This document shows, in pieces, positions 32,585 to 41,342 of a stretch of 64,000 nt of DNA. The stretch's first letter is position 1. Every line of letters starts with the position of its first letter. The translations under genes were made by a program, and so were the position numbers. The notes under the pieces are model-generated. The model was given only the letters and a program-made list of their open reading frames with translations, was not told where the DNA came from and did not search any database. Origin of the DNA: JADCRZ01 sp037718865 (GTDB lineage: Bacteria; Bacteroidota; Bacteroidia; Chitinophagales; Chitinophagaceae); contig JBBJMP010000006.1 in assembly GCA_037718865.1 (NCBI GenBank), forward strand, positions 186,001 through 250,000. The letters run 5' to 3'.

Positions 32585-33496
32585 ATGCCTGAAGTTTCTG
32601 TGATTGTTCCAAATTTTAATCACGAACCCTATCTGAAGCAACGTATTGATTCTATTCTTGGTCAAACCTACCAGGATTTTGAATTGATCATTCTGGACGA
32701 TTGTTCCAGCGACAATAGCAGAAATATAATTAATAAATACCGCAACCACCGCAAAGTAGCCGACATCGTTTTTAACGAAAGCAATAGCGGTTCAACATTT
32801 AGGCAGTGGAAAAAAGGACTTGGGCTTGCAAAAGGAAGATGGATCTGGTTTGCAGAAAGTGATGACTATTCAGGACCAGAATTTTTAAGGACCTGCATAA
32901 ACATTTTACAGGGGAAGAACACAGGTATGGTATTTTGCAATTCCATACAGGTAGATGAGCACGACGTACTAATAGAGGCAGAAGTAGAAACGGGTGAGGC
33001 GCGCATATTCGGGGGGAGTGAATTTATTAAAGATCACATGGTTATTCGCAATACCCTGTTTAATGCCAGTGCCGTTGTTTTTGAAAAAGATCTTGCATCC
33101 GGTCTGATCGATGACATGATCATGTCTTTCAGGTATTGTGGAGATTGGTTGTTTTGGATTAAAATGCTGGAGCGGTCGAATGTGGCCAGGGTAGGGAAAA
33201 ATTTAAACTATTTTAGAAAGCATCTGAGCAACGTTTCCAATTCCGCTGAAAGAAAGGGGCTTTTCTTCATAGAAGGTATGGAGGTGCTGCGGTACATAAA
33301 AACAACAGGTCTCCTGAGCTATGATGATGGCGTTTTGCTTGATAAAATGTGGGCATCAAAGTTAAGCAAGAGTAAATACAAACCCGGCATTTTTCTGGCG
33401 ATCCTGGCGAAGTCACTTAGAGTGAACCCCTTGTTTCCAGGGTATTATGTTTATTATAAATTTCGTAAGCTATTGGATATGAAGTACATGTACTAG
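32585..33496 (+). CDS. Family 2 glycosyltransferase
   Basis: A 303-residue GT2 enzyme: MPEVSVIVPNFNHEPYLKQRID, LIILDDCSSDNSRNI, WIWFAESDDYSGPEFL (metal motif) and RYCGDWLFWIKMLERS (late acidic block). It begins directly after the previous TAG with no intergenic base, so translation may be coupled. The sequence is complete and in no way a broken part of the upstream gene, since each has its own full N-terminal nucleotide-binding motif. Confidence 0.87.
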   Translation: MPEVSVIVPNFNHEPYLKQRIDSILGQTYQDFELIILDDCSSDNSRNIINKYRNHRKVADIVFNESNSGSTFRQWKKGLGLAKGRWIWFAESDDYSGPEFLRTCINILQGKNTGMVFCNSIQVDEHDVLIEAEVETGEARIFGGSEFIKDHMVIRNTLFNASAVVFEKDLASGLIDDMIMSFRYCGDWLFWIKMLERSNVARVGKNLNYFRKHLSNVSNSAERKGLFFIEGMEVLRYIKTTGLLSYDDGVLLDKMWASKLSKSKYKPGIFLAILAKSLRVNPLFPGYYVYYKFRKLLDMKYMY

Positions 33497-33507
33497 ACAG
33501 TCAGCAT

Positions 33508-34704
33508 ATGCTAATCAGAAATTCAGATAAAAGAATCTACAGACAGGCTAATTCTTCAGGAATGCGTTTGAGAATTTGTTTTTTATCACTGGTAAGCCCT
33601 TATGATCAAAAATCGTGGTCGGGGATAACTTACCATCTGTTTAAGCAGATCGGTAAGTACCATGATGTTACATGGCCAGGATTTTTAAAGATGTCTTTTT
33701 TGTTCAGGCGGATTTTATGGGCAAAGGAAAGAGGAGATCGTATGTTAAACCGGAAATTTACTACGCATTATTATCTTAATGCACTGTTTCTGGGTATTAC
33801 CGTTAAGCAAAAGATCAGGGAAGACGATTTTGACTGTATTGTTGTAGGTGCGGGTGAAACTGAATTGATTGCCTGTCTGAATACCCGTTTACCGATCATT
33901 TTTATAGGAGACAGCACATTTGCCAATATGGTAAACTATTATCCCTGGCACACCCATTTATATAAAAATGCCGTCAGACAGGGGAACAGCATAGAGAAAA
34001 AAGCTATTCAAAAGTGCACCCATATTATGTATAGCTCCGAATGGGCTGCCAACTCTGCTATTACGGATTATGGTGCAGGTCGCCATAAAATATCGGTTGT
34101 CGATTTTGGGGCCAACCTGATAAAAATTCCTCCAAGAGAAGACGTTATAAATAAACCGCAATCAGAAAAGTGCAGGCTGCTTTTTTTAGGTGTGCAGTGG
34201 GAAAGGAAAGGCGGGGACATTGCATACCGGACTTTCCTGGAACTGCGGAATTCAGGATGCGGCAGTACACTGACCATTATCGGTTGCAACCCCCCGCTGC
34301 CAGTAGATCCTGACCTGACCATTATTCCTTTTCTGGATAAAAACAACGAAAAAGATTTTACGGCTTTATACCGGATACTATCAGAGACGGATCTCTTGCT
34401 GATTCCAACACGGGCAGACTGTACACCGATTGTATTTTCTGAGGCGGCTGCCTTCGGCATACCCGTTATAACCACTGATACCGGTGGAATAACTGCAGTC
34501 ATTGCAGAGGGGAAAAACGGATATTCTTTACCTGTTGAAGCTAATGCTTTGGATTATTGCAGCCTTATCTTGAAAATATGGAATGACAAGGCCCTGTTTC
34601 GAGGCTTGATTCAATCGTCACGTGGTGAGTATGATACCCGGTTAAATTGGGATCGCTGGGTTGACAGGTTTAACACAATGATCAGAAAGACAATAAGCGC
34701 CTAA
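33508..34704 (+). CDS. Family 4 glycosyltransferase
   Basis: GT-B fold protein of up to 398 residues. The C-terminal donor-binding half is clear: CRLLFLGVQWERKGGDIAYRTF, then LLIPTRADCTPIVFSEAAAFGIPVITTDTGGI, the E-x7-E type motif of GT4 (about residue 315-335). The N-terminal half begins CFLSLVSPYDQKSWSGITYHL. Residues 1-18 are poorly conserved in character, so ATG 33562 is a possible alternative start. It lies 11 bp after the preceding gene and 28 bp before another GT4. Confidence 0.88.
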   Translation: MLIRNSDKRIYRQANSSGMRLRICFLSLVSPYDQKSWSGITYHLFKQIGKYHDVTWPGFLKMSFLFRRILWAKERGDRMLNRKFTTHYYLNALFLGITVKQKIREDDFDCIVVGAGETELIACLNTRLPIIFIGDSTFANMVNYYPWHTHLYKNAVRQGNSIEKKAIQKCTHIMYSSEWAANSAITDYGAGRHKISVVDFGANLIKIPPREDVINKPQSEKCRLLFLGVQWERKGGDIAYRTFLELRNSGCGSTLTIIGCNPPLPVDPDLTIIPFLDKNNEKDFTALYRILSETDLLLIPTRADCTPIVFSEAAAFGIPVITTDTGGITAVIAEGKNGYSLPVEANALDYCSLILKIWNDKALFRGLIQSSRGEYDTRLNWDRWVDRFNTMIRKTISA

Positions 34705-34732
34705 TGTGTATGACATTTAGATTTGTTCCGAA

Positions 34733-35992
34733 ATGAAATTGGCCATTATAACATCAGAACCATTGAATCCCCTCAATACACTGGGTTCAACTTTTGAGTT
34801 GACACAAGCGCAGGTTTTATCAAGATCCTATGAAGTAACCATCATCGCCGTCACAGCAGAAGACTCTTTAAGCGCCAATGTCAAAGCGCTTCTGCGAAAG
34901 ATTTTTTTCCTTTCCGGGCGCGCACAGACAATGCCGTATACAAATATTCTTAAGGGAGTGACCGAATGTCTAAAATATTTGTTGTTGAGGAAAAAAATAG
35001 TCAGACGCCATCTTATTGAGAATGTGACTGTTTACGAGGGTATAGGGTATTGTTATGTTAGTCCCCGTACGTTTACAGGAAATCTGCGAGCCTGGATGAA
35101 AGCGGGCCTCAATGGCTTTGCAGCCTATTGTGAAGAGAATGGAGCACCCGAACTTATTCACGCGCACGGAAGATTTTTAAACGCGGGTGCTTTGGCACTT
35201 GAAATCAAAAAAAAATACGGGATTAATTACATTTATACGGAACACAGCACACATTTTCAAAGTAATGACGTGCCTGTTCAGGCTGTTCCTATTCTGAACC
35301 AGATCATTGATCATGCGTCGCTGTATATAGCAGTAAGTGAATCGTTGTTAGAATATGTAAGTAAGTGCCTTCATAGAGATATACCGAATGCAGTAGTTAT
35401 CCCTAATGTGGTTGACCAATTGTTTGAAGCTCCATTAAAAAAATGTGTTCACACGGTGCCGCCATTCGAATTCGTAAACATTTGCAACCTGGAGCAAAAG
35501 AAAGGACTTGATGTTCTTTTAAAATCATTTCAAAAAGCGTTCAAGGGTGATCCCAGGTATAAATTAAGCATCTGCGGTGACGGCCCTTGTAAGGATCAAC
35601 TTGAACAATTGACCCGGGATCTCAACCTTACGGAAATAGTTCAGTTTTTAGGCAGGAAGTCAAAAAGAGAAATAGTAACTATACTTGACGGCTGCGCCGT
35701 ATTCGTTTCATCCAGCAGGATTGAAACGTTTGGGGTTGTCATTATTGAAGCCATTTCGAGAGGGTTGCCTGTAATCGGAACAAGGTCAGGGGGCCCCGAA
35801 TTCATCATTACGGATGTTTGTGGCAGCGTAGTAGCCCCGGACAATATTGATCAACTGGCCGAAGCAATGAAAAAAATAGTTGAAGAATATTCATTATATG
35901 ATAGAAACAGGATCAGAAATTATGCACTTCAACACTTCGGCACTTCTATATTCTACAAAAAAATGAATGAGATTTATCATTCCTTCAACTAA
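34733..35992 (+). CDS. Family 4 glycosyltransferase
   Basis: A 419-residue GT4 enzyme. The N-terminal Rossmann half has LIHAHGRFLNAGALALEIKK and YTEHSTHFQ. The donor half has FVNICNLEQKKGLDVLLKSF, KLSICGDGPCKDQLEQL, VQFLGRKSKREIV and VFVSSSRIETFGVVIIEAIS with GLPVIGTRSGGPEFI, a standard E-x7-E retaining motif. It is the last of the first run of glycosyltransferases. A 230-bp gap follows, so a transcript boundary or internal promoter is likely there. Confidence 0.92.
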   Translation: MKLAIITSEPLNPLNTLGSTFELTQAQVLSRSYEVTIIAVTAEDSLSANVKALLRKIFFLSGRAQTMPYTNILKGVTECLKYLLLRKKIVRRHLIENVTVYEGIGYCYVSPRTFTGNLRAWMKAGLNGFAAYCEENGAPELIHAHGRFLNAGALALEIKKKYGINYIYTEHSTHFQSNDVPVQAVPILNQIIDHASLYIAVSESLLEYVSKCLHRDIPNAVVIPNVVDQLFEAPLKKCVHTVPPFEFVNICNLEQKKGLDVLLKSFQKAFKGDPRYKLSICGDGPCKDQLEQLTRDLNLTEIVQFLGRKSKREIVTILDGCAVFVSSSRIETFGVVIIEAISRGLPVIGTRSGGPEFIITDVCGSVVAPDNIDQLAEAMKKIVEEYSLYDRNRIRNYALQHFGTSIFYKKMNEIYHSFN

Positions 35993-36222
35993 TAAGATAA
36001 CCAGAAGATATTATTATCTTTGATTATCTTTATGCGAACAGCTCACTTTTTGATTAATGCCAATATTGTAAAGCAGGCCTTATTGATTGTATTTCATCAA
36101 TCATAGTTCAGGTACTGATCGAACTACCACACCAATCGGGGTAAGCCGACAATTTCCTTATCTTATTTTAAGCATTCCTTTCACCAATTCCTATGTATTT
36201 TAAAATTTATTAATTATGTATA
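35993..36222 (+). promoter_or_regulatory. Intergenic region before asparagine synthase, possible internal promoter
   Basis: The longest gap inside the locus. It contains TATCTTTG at 36015-36022, matching the Bacteroidota -7 consensus TAnnTTTG. A few bases further there is a second, weaker copy (TATCTTTA at 36025-36032). No hairpin with a T-run is obvious. An internal promoter for the asparagine synthase and amidino-sugar genes is plausible but not proven. Confidence 0.35.
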
Positions 36223-38160
36223 ATGTGTGGAATCAGTGTTATTGTGAATAAAAATGATCAGCCTGTTCAGCCGGAAACTATCAAACGATTTAATGACCTC
36301 GTTCGCCATAGGGGCCCTGATGGAGAAGGATTTTACCACGGAAATAATTTCGCTTTAGGTCACCGTTTACTTATCGTCATAAACCGGAGTCTGGAGAGCT
36401 CCCGCCAGCCAATGGCATATAAAGATCTCCAGATAAGCTTTAATGGTGAAATATATAATTACCCGGAACTGGAAGAGGAACTTATTAAGGAAGGATATAC
36501 TTTTCATACTAAAACCGATACGGAACTCATACTTGCGGCCTACGACCGGTGGGGAGAAAAGTGCGTAAACAAGTTTAATGGAATGTGGGCCTTTATCCTG
36601 TATGACTGTAAACGCAATATTCTTTTCTGCAGCCGCGACCGCCTGGGTATCAAACCTTTGTGTTATACCGTTACAAACGATATGTTTTTGGCCGGATCGG
36701 AGTTCAAGCAGTTTACGGGTATACCCGGTTATTCGGTAAAGCTTAACAATAAAGCGGCTTTTGACTTCCTGCACTATTCCAACCTCAATAATGATGATGA
36801 AACGTTCTTTGAAGACGTAAAAATGCTGTGCGCAGGAGACAACCTGGTTTACGACCTGACTTCACACCGGGTAAATATTTATCAGTGGTACAACCTCGAT
36901 AAGATAACCATTAACGAATCCATTTCTTTTGAGGAGGCATCGTGCCAATTTGAGCAATTGTTTATGGATAGCATCAAGCTTCATCTGAGGAGCGATGTAA
37001 GAATGGGGGCCTCTCTTTCAGGCGGGTTGGACAGCTCTTCCATTGTTTGTGCTATAAACGAACTATATAAGGGAAAGGACATAACAACGATCTCATCCTG
37101 TTTTACCGAACCTAAATACAACGAGATTCCCTATGTAGATGCGGTCAATGCAAAGACCGGCTTTCCCTCCTTTAAAGTGTTTCCCGATATCCAGGAGATT
37201 GCAACCGGAGACCTGTTTGAAAACATCGTGTATCACCAGGACCAGCCCATCCTCGGAGGCAGCTTTTTTTCGGAGTATAAAGTATTTCAGACAGCAAGAG
37301 CTAATCAGATTACGGTTATGCTGAGCGGTCAGGGCGTAGATGAATACCTGGCAGGTTATCCCGAATTCTTCATGTTTTACCTGAAAGGATTACTTAAAAA
37401 GGGGCGGTTTGGAAATATGGGCCAGGCGGTGACTTCCAGGAGTAAAAAACACTGCGCCCAGCCGGATCAGTTGGTTTCAAGCTTTTTTACCCAGCTGCTT
37501 GTCAGACCGATGAAACTAAATGTAAAGAGGATGATGGGCCAGTCAAATTTTATTCCTCAATGGATGAGTAAGAAATGGTTTACTGAAAACAGTCGTTTGC
37601 GTTCTGATCCTAATCCTTTACTGGGCAAATCAAAATACTATGATATTCATACACTCTCAAAACATGAGTTATTGAATTTCAGTCTTCCGCATCAATTACA
37701 TTCGGAAGACCGTAATTCCATGTTACACTCAATTGAATCAAGGCTTCCCTTTCTTGATTACAGGCTGGTAGAGTTTTCGCTAAGTTTACCGGACGATTAT
37801 AAAATAAGAAAGGGTGAAACAAAGGCCGTATTACGGGAAGGGTTAAAGAAAATTCTTCCTCCTGAAGTAGTAAACAGGCATTGTAAAATGGGATTTCCCG
37901 GGCCGGATGAAGAGATCTTTGGTAAAAACAACAAGATGATCAGTTCTTCTTTAAAGGAAGCCGTTTCAATGTTCCCGGGTATTATTAATGAAAACGTGGT
38001 GCAATTACACGAAGCCTACCAGCAGGGGAAAATTCCCTACAATAATATTCTTTTCCGTGTTTTATCATTGTCGAAGTGGGCAAAAGTATTTAATGCAAAA
38101 GTTACTGCCCTTTTTGCAGGAGCAATGTGTATTCATAGCGGTGGTTTGTCCTGGATGTAA
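36223..38160 (+). CDS. asnB: Asparagine synthase-like amidotransferase (AsnB family), copy 1
   Basis: A 645-residue glutamine-hydrolysing amidotransferase. After removal of the initiator methionine the glutaminase cysteine is exposed (MCGISVIVN). RHRGPDGEGF and FNGEIYNY belong to the glutaminase domain. The synthase domain has the PP-loop SLSGGLDSSSIV (about residue 265) and VMLSGQGVDEYLAGYP. In polysaccharide loci such proteins often amidate carboxyl groups of uronic acids or amino-acid substituents rather than make free asparagine. It directly precedes the HisH/HisF/WbpG module. The C-terminal about 20 residues are hydrophobic and unlike the other copy. Confidence 0.9.
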   Translation: MCGISVIVNKNDQPVQPETIKRFNDLVRHRGPDGEGFYHGNNFALGHRLLIVINRSLESSRQPMAYKDLQISFNGEIYNYPELEEELIKEGYTFHTKTDTELILAAYDRWGEKCVNKFNGMWAFILYDCKRNILFCSRDRLGIKPLCYTVTNDMFLAGSEFKQFTGIPGYSVKLNNKAAFDFLHYSNLNNDDETFFEDVKMLCAGDNLVYDLTSHRVNIYQWYNLDKITINESISFEEASCQFEQLFMDSIKLHLRSDVRMGASLSGGLDSSSIVCAINELYKGKDITTISSCFTEPKYNEIPYVDAVNAKTGFPSFKVFPDIQEIATGDLFENIVYHQDQPILGGSFFSEYKVFQTARANQITVMLSGQGVDEYLAGYPEFFMFYLKGLLKKGRFGNMGQAVTSRSKKHCAQPDQLVSSFFTQLLVRPMKLNVKRMMGQSNFIPQWMSKKWFTENSRLRSDPNPLLGKSKYYDIHTLSKHELLNFSLPHQLHSEDRNSMLHSIESRLPFLDYRLVEFSLSLPDDYKIRKGETKAVLREGLKKILPPEVVNRHCKMGFPGPDEEIFGKNNKMISSSLKEAVSMFPGIINENVVQLHEAYQQGKIPYNNILFRVLSLSKWAKVFNAKVTALFAGAMCIHSGGLSWM

Positions 38161-38189
38161 GGAGGTTTAAACCTTATACTTTCTACAAA

Positions 38190-38807
38190 ATGATCACTAT
38201 AATTAACTACGGCGTCGGTAATCTGACTTCAATAAAAAACATGCTTAACCGGGCAAACGTAGATTCCGTAATTACCGCTGAACCAGAGGTAATTTCAGAA
38301 GCTGATAAGCTGATCTTACCCGGGGTAGGTTCTTTTGATTATGGAATGGAACAGCTGCACAAAAGCGGGCTGGTAGATACGCTGAACCAAAAAGTAGTTA
38401 TAGATAAAACGCCCATACTGGGTATCTGCCTTGGGGTGCAGTTGTTTACGGAAGTTAGCGATGAGGGGAAGTTACCGGGACTTGGATGGATAAAAGGGCA
38501 AACGGTTTCATTTACCAGGTCGCCGTTGACAGGCAACCTTAAAATTCCACATATGGGTTGGACGGACGTATTTCAATACCAGCAATCGAAATTATTTGCC
38601 GACATGTACGAAGACCCGCGGTTTTATTTTGTTCATTCATACCATTTATCAATCGATAATCCGGTTGAAGTTTTAGTCCGGGCCAGGTATGGTGATGAAT
38701 TTGCTGCAGGCGTCGAGAGGGAAAATATCGTGGGTGTTCAGTTTCACCCTGAAAAGAGCCATAAATATGGGTATAAGATTTTAGAGAATTTCGCAAAGTA
38801 TTATTAA
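38190..38807 (+). CDS. hisH: HisH-type glutaminase of the amidino-sugar module
   Basis: Glutamine amidotransferase of 205 residues. The nucleophile cysteine is in ILGICLGVQLF (about residue 80) and the His/Glu of the triad in VQFHPEKSHKYG. LPGVGSFDYGM and MGWTDVF are typical. In histidine synthesis HisH supplies ammonia to HisF. Here it lies next to HisF and WbpG-like genes, as in the Pseudomonas aeruginosa O5 cluster where HisH2/HisF2 deliver ammonia for acetamidino formation. No other his gene is present. The TAA stop is directly followed, in frame, by the TTG start of HisF. Confidence 0.92.
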   Translation: MITIINYGVGNLTSIKNMLNRANVDSVITAEPEVISEADKLILPGVGSFDYGMEQLHKSGLVDTLNQKVVIDKTPILGICLGVQLFTEVSDEGKLPGLGWIKGQTVSFTRSPLTGNLKIPHMGWTDVFQYQQSKLFADMYEDPRFYFVHSYHLSIDNPVEVLVRARYGDEFAAGVERENIVGVQFHPEKSHKYGYKILENFAKYY

Positions 38808-39578
38808 TTGAAAAGGATACGGGTGATACCAAGCCTGCTGCTGCACAAGGGCGGATTGATCAAATCGGTTAAATTCAAGGAATACAGGTATGTTGGCGAT
38901 CCGATAAATGCCGTCAAAATATTTAATGAAAAGGAAGTAGATGAACTTGCAGTAATCGATATAGATGCAACCAGGAATAGGAGGCCTCCTGACATAAAGA
39001 AGATCGCCGAGATCGTGAGTGAAGCATTTATGCCCATAGCTTACGGGGGTGGAATAACCACGATTGAAGAGGTAAAGGAAATATTGTTCAACGGTGTAGA
39101 AAAGGTAATCATAAACAAGGCCTGCGTGACAGACCCGGCATTGGTATCGGAAGCGGCCCGGTTGTTTGGCAACCAAAGTATAGTGGCCTCTATCGATGTA
39201 AAAAAATCACTGTTGTCGGGTAAGAAAGTATATACTGATAATGGAAAGGTAAATACAGGACTCGATCCTGTTAATTTTGCCATCAAAATGCAGAATGCTG
39301 GCGCAGGAGAGATACTGCTTAATGCCATTGACAGGGATGGCACCTACAAAGGTTACGACCTGCGACTGGTTCATGAAATTTCCCACGCGGTGACTATCCC
39401 CGTCATTGCCATAGGCGGTGCTTCTAAAGTGGAAGATTTTTCACAGGCCGTTCAGGAAGGTGCTTCTGCTGTAGCTGCCGGCAGCATGTTTGTATTTCAG
39501 CAGCCGCATAACGCAGTATTGATCAGTTACCCCTCGCAGGCTGAACTAAAGCAGAAGTTATACGGTTTAATCAGCTAA
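38808..39578 (+). CDS. hisF: HisF-type barrel protein of the amidino-sugar module
   Basis: A 256-residue (beta/alpha)8 barrel of the HisF family: MKRIRVIPSLLLHKGGLIKS, FKEYRYVGDPINAVKIFNE, LAVIDIDATRNR, PIAYGGGI, VASIDVKKS, AIGGASKVEDF. The first catalytic aspartate of cyclase HisF (IPCLDV in E. coli) is replaced by leucine (IPSLLL), whereas the second (SIDVK) is kept. The same replacement is seen in the polysaccharide HisF2 group. So it probably serves as an ammonia channel for the WbpG-like protein and not as an imidazole cyclase. The start is TTG at 38808, with no in-frame ATG near it. Confidence 0.9.
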   Translation: MKRIRVIPSLLLHKGGLIKSVKFKEYRYVGDPINAVKIFNEKEVDELAVIDIDATRNRRPPDIKKIAEIVSEAFMPIAYGGGITTIEEVKEILFNGVEKVIINKACVTDPALVSEAARLFGNQSIVASIDVKKSLLSGKKVYTDNGKVNTGLDPVNFAIKMQNAGAGEILLNAIDRDGTYKGYDLRLVHEISHAVTIPVIAIGGASKVEDFSQAVQEGASAVAAGSMFVFQQPHNAVLISYPSQAELKQKLYGLIS

Positions 39579-39614
39579 ATGGCTGATGTTGAGGCCCCTT
39601 AATTATTATTGCCC

Positions 39615-40184
39615 ATGAACTATTTTGCTCATCCAACCGCTGTTATTGATGAAGGTTGCATCATCGGGGAAGGTACACGGATCTGGCACTTTTCACACAT
39701 TATGCCCGACGCTGTGATAGGAAAAAATTGTAATATCGGGCAGAACGTGGTGGTGTCTGCACAGGTAGTGCTTGGAAATAATGTTAAAGTGCAAAATAAT
39801 GTATCTATCTACACCGGCGTTATATGTGAAGATGATGTGTTTTTAGGGCCCTCCATGGTTTTTACCAATGTGATCAATCCACGGAGTGCCATTGTACGCA
39901 AAAGTGAGTACATGCAGACGATAGTAAGAAAGGGTGCTTCTATTGGTGCAAATGCCACCATAATCTGTGGAAACCCTATTGGTAAATATGCTTTAATTGG
40001 CGCCGGGGCCGTGATCACAAAAGAGGTCAAACCCTATGCACTGCTTGTAGGAAATCCGGCCAGGCAAATCGGATGGGTGAGCGAATACGGCCACCGGCTC
40101 AACTTCAATTCAGGCAAAGCGGTATGTATTGAAAGCGGCCAGGAATTTCAATTGGTAGATGGACAGGTAAAGAGGATTGTTTGA
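39615..40184 (+). CDS. WbpD-like N-acetyltransferase (hexapeptide)
   Basis: Left-handed beta-helix acetyltransferase of 189 residues. The hexapeptide repeats begin near residue 15 (CIIGEGTRIWHFSHI, AVIGKNCNIGQNVVV, VVLGNNVKVQNNVSI) and run to GKYALIGAGAVITKEVKP and LVGNPARQIGWVSEYG. This matches WbpD/WlbB, which uses acetyl-CoA to acetylate the 3-amino group of UDP-2-acetamido-3-amino-2,3-dideoxy-D-glucuronate. The WbpB-like dehydrogenase gene follows, supporting the pathway. I use ATG 39615 rather than TTG 39609. Confidence 0.88.
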   Translation: MNYFAHPTAVIDEGCIIGEGTRIWHFSHIMPDAVIGKNCNIGQNVVVSAQVVLGNNVKVQNNVSIYTGVICEDDVFLGPSMVFTNVINPRSAIVRKSEYMQTIVRKGASIGANATIICGNPIGKYALIGAGAVITKEVKPYALLVGNPARQIGWVSEYGHRLNFNSGKAVCIESGQEFQLVDGQVKRIV

Positions 40185-40273
40185 GGTTTAAAGTTTGAGG
40201 TCTAAGGTTATAGGTTTAGGTTGTGCGTTCACTAAAGAAGTTAATTACTTAAAAACTTTAAACTTTAAACCTT
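40184..40273. repeat. Degenerate TTTAAAG tandem block with inverted arms
   Basis: Between the WbpD- and WbpB-like genes. AGGTTTAAAGTTT at 40184-40196 is mirrored exactly by AAACTTTAAACCT at 40260-40272. Between them lie variants such as GAGGTCTAAGGTT and TAGGTTTAGGTT. A low-complexity spacer repeat is the most likely explanation; a 13-bp stem with a 63-nt loop could form. Confidence 0.55.
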
Positions 40274-40304
40274 GCGGTCATTTCTTAAAATAACAACAGT
40301 TTAA

Positions 40305-41342
40305 ATGAATGAAGGCAAGATAAAATTCGCGGTTATAGGCAACGGTCATATCGGCAAACGTCACGCTGCCATGATCATGAATAACCCTGAATGCGAACTA
40401 GTCAGCTTGTGTGATATCAAACCGGCACAGGAACTAAAGATTGATCAATTTAATGTGCCCTTTTATTCCGGCACGGATCAACTGCTGTCCGGGCCGCCTT
40501 TTGATGTCTTATGTATAGCCACTCCCAATGGCTTACATGAAGAGCACGCATTACGGGCATTACAGACAGGGCACCATGTAGTTATTGAAAAGCCGATGGC
40601 TTTAACAAAGGCAGGTTGCGAAAAAATTATTCACGCTGCACTGCACCACCATAAACAGGTGTTCTGTGTTATGCAGAACAGGTATTCCCCTCCTTCAGTC
40701 TGGCTCAGGGATATCCTGCAGAAAGGCATACTTGGAGAGATATACATGGTACAGATCAATTGCTACTGGAACCGCGACAAACGTTACTATACCGGTAATA
40801 ACTGGCATGGTACCAGGGAACTGGATGGGGGAACACTGTTTACCCAATTTTCTCATTTTATAGATATCATGTTTTGGCTGTTTGGCGATATACATAATAT
40901 TCAGGCCCGGTTCCAGGATTTTAACCACCAGCATCTGACTGACTTTGAAGATTCCGGATTGGTTACCTTTGAGTTTGTGAACGGAGGTATGGGCTGCCTT
41001 AATTATTCTACATCAACCTGGGATGCTAACCTTGAAAGCAGTATTACCATCATCGCCGGGAACGGAAGCGTTAAGGTAGGCGGACAGTACATGAATGAGG
41101 TGGAGATTTGCCATATTAAAGATTATGAACTTCCGGATTTGCCGCCATCAAATCCGCCTAATGATTATGGTGCGTATAAAGGGTCTGCTGCCAATCATCA
41201 CTATATTTTTGAAAATGTGGTTAACGTACTCAAAGGCAGAGGGCCTATTACAACAAATGCATTGGAAGGCATGAAAGTAGTGGAGATCATTGAAAAAATT
41301 TATGCATACAAAACCGAAAGAAGACATGCAGCTGTACGATGA
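40305..41342 (+). CDS. WbpB-like UDP-2-acetamido-2-deoxyglucuronate 3-dehydrogenase
   Basis: Gfo/Idh/MocA oxidoreductase of 345 residues. It has FAVIGNGHIGKRHAAMI (NAD-binding GxGxxG), VLCIATPNGLHEEHAL, HVVIEKPMALT (catalytic lysine region), QINCYWNRDKRYY and NNWHGTRELDGGTLFTQFSHFID with the catalytic histidine. This set fits WbpB/WlbA, which oxidises C3 of UDP-GlcNAcA before a transaminase adds the 3-amino group. It overlaps the WbpG-like gene by 17 bp. The partner transaminase WbpE and the dehydrogenase WbpA are not seen in the window. Confidence 0.88.
   Translation: MNEGKIKFAVIGNGHIGKRHAAMIMNNPECELVSLCDIKPAQELKIDQFNVPFYSGTDQLLSGPPFDVLCIATPNGLHEEHALRALQTGHHVVIEKPMALTKAGCEKIIHAALHHHKQVFCVMQNRYSPPSVWLRDILQKGILGEIYMVQINCYWNRDKRYYTGNNWHGTRELDGGTLFTQFSHFIDIMFWLFGDIHNIQARFQDFNHQHLTDFEDSGLVTFEFVNGGMGCLNYSTSTWDANLESSITIIAGNGSVKVGGQYMNEVEICHIKDYELPDLPPSNPPNDYGAYKGSAANHHYIFENVVNVLKGRGPITTNALEGMKVVEIIEKIYAYKTERRHAAVR

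Noticed and set aside
29853..33496. Four adjacent GT2 genes as fragments of frameshifted larger genes
   Set aside because: Each has its own complete nucleotide-binding start and metal motif and normal length.
34068..34502. 144-codon minus-strand frame inside a GT4 gene
   Set aside because: Antisense to a conserved donor-binding domain, no motifs, serine-rich in a way typical of shadows.
38190..39578. Part of a histidine biosynthesis operon
   Set aside because: No other his genes are present and HisF lacks the cyclase aspartate; the context is sugar amidination.
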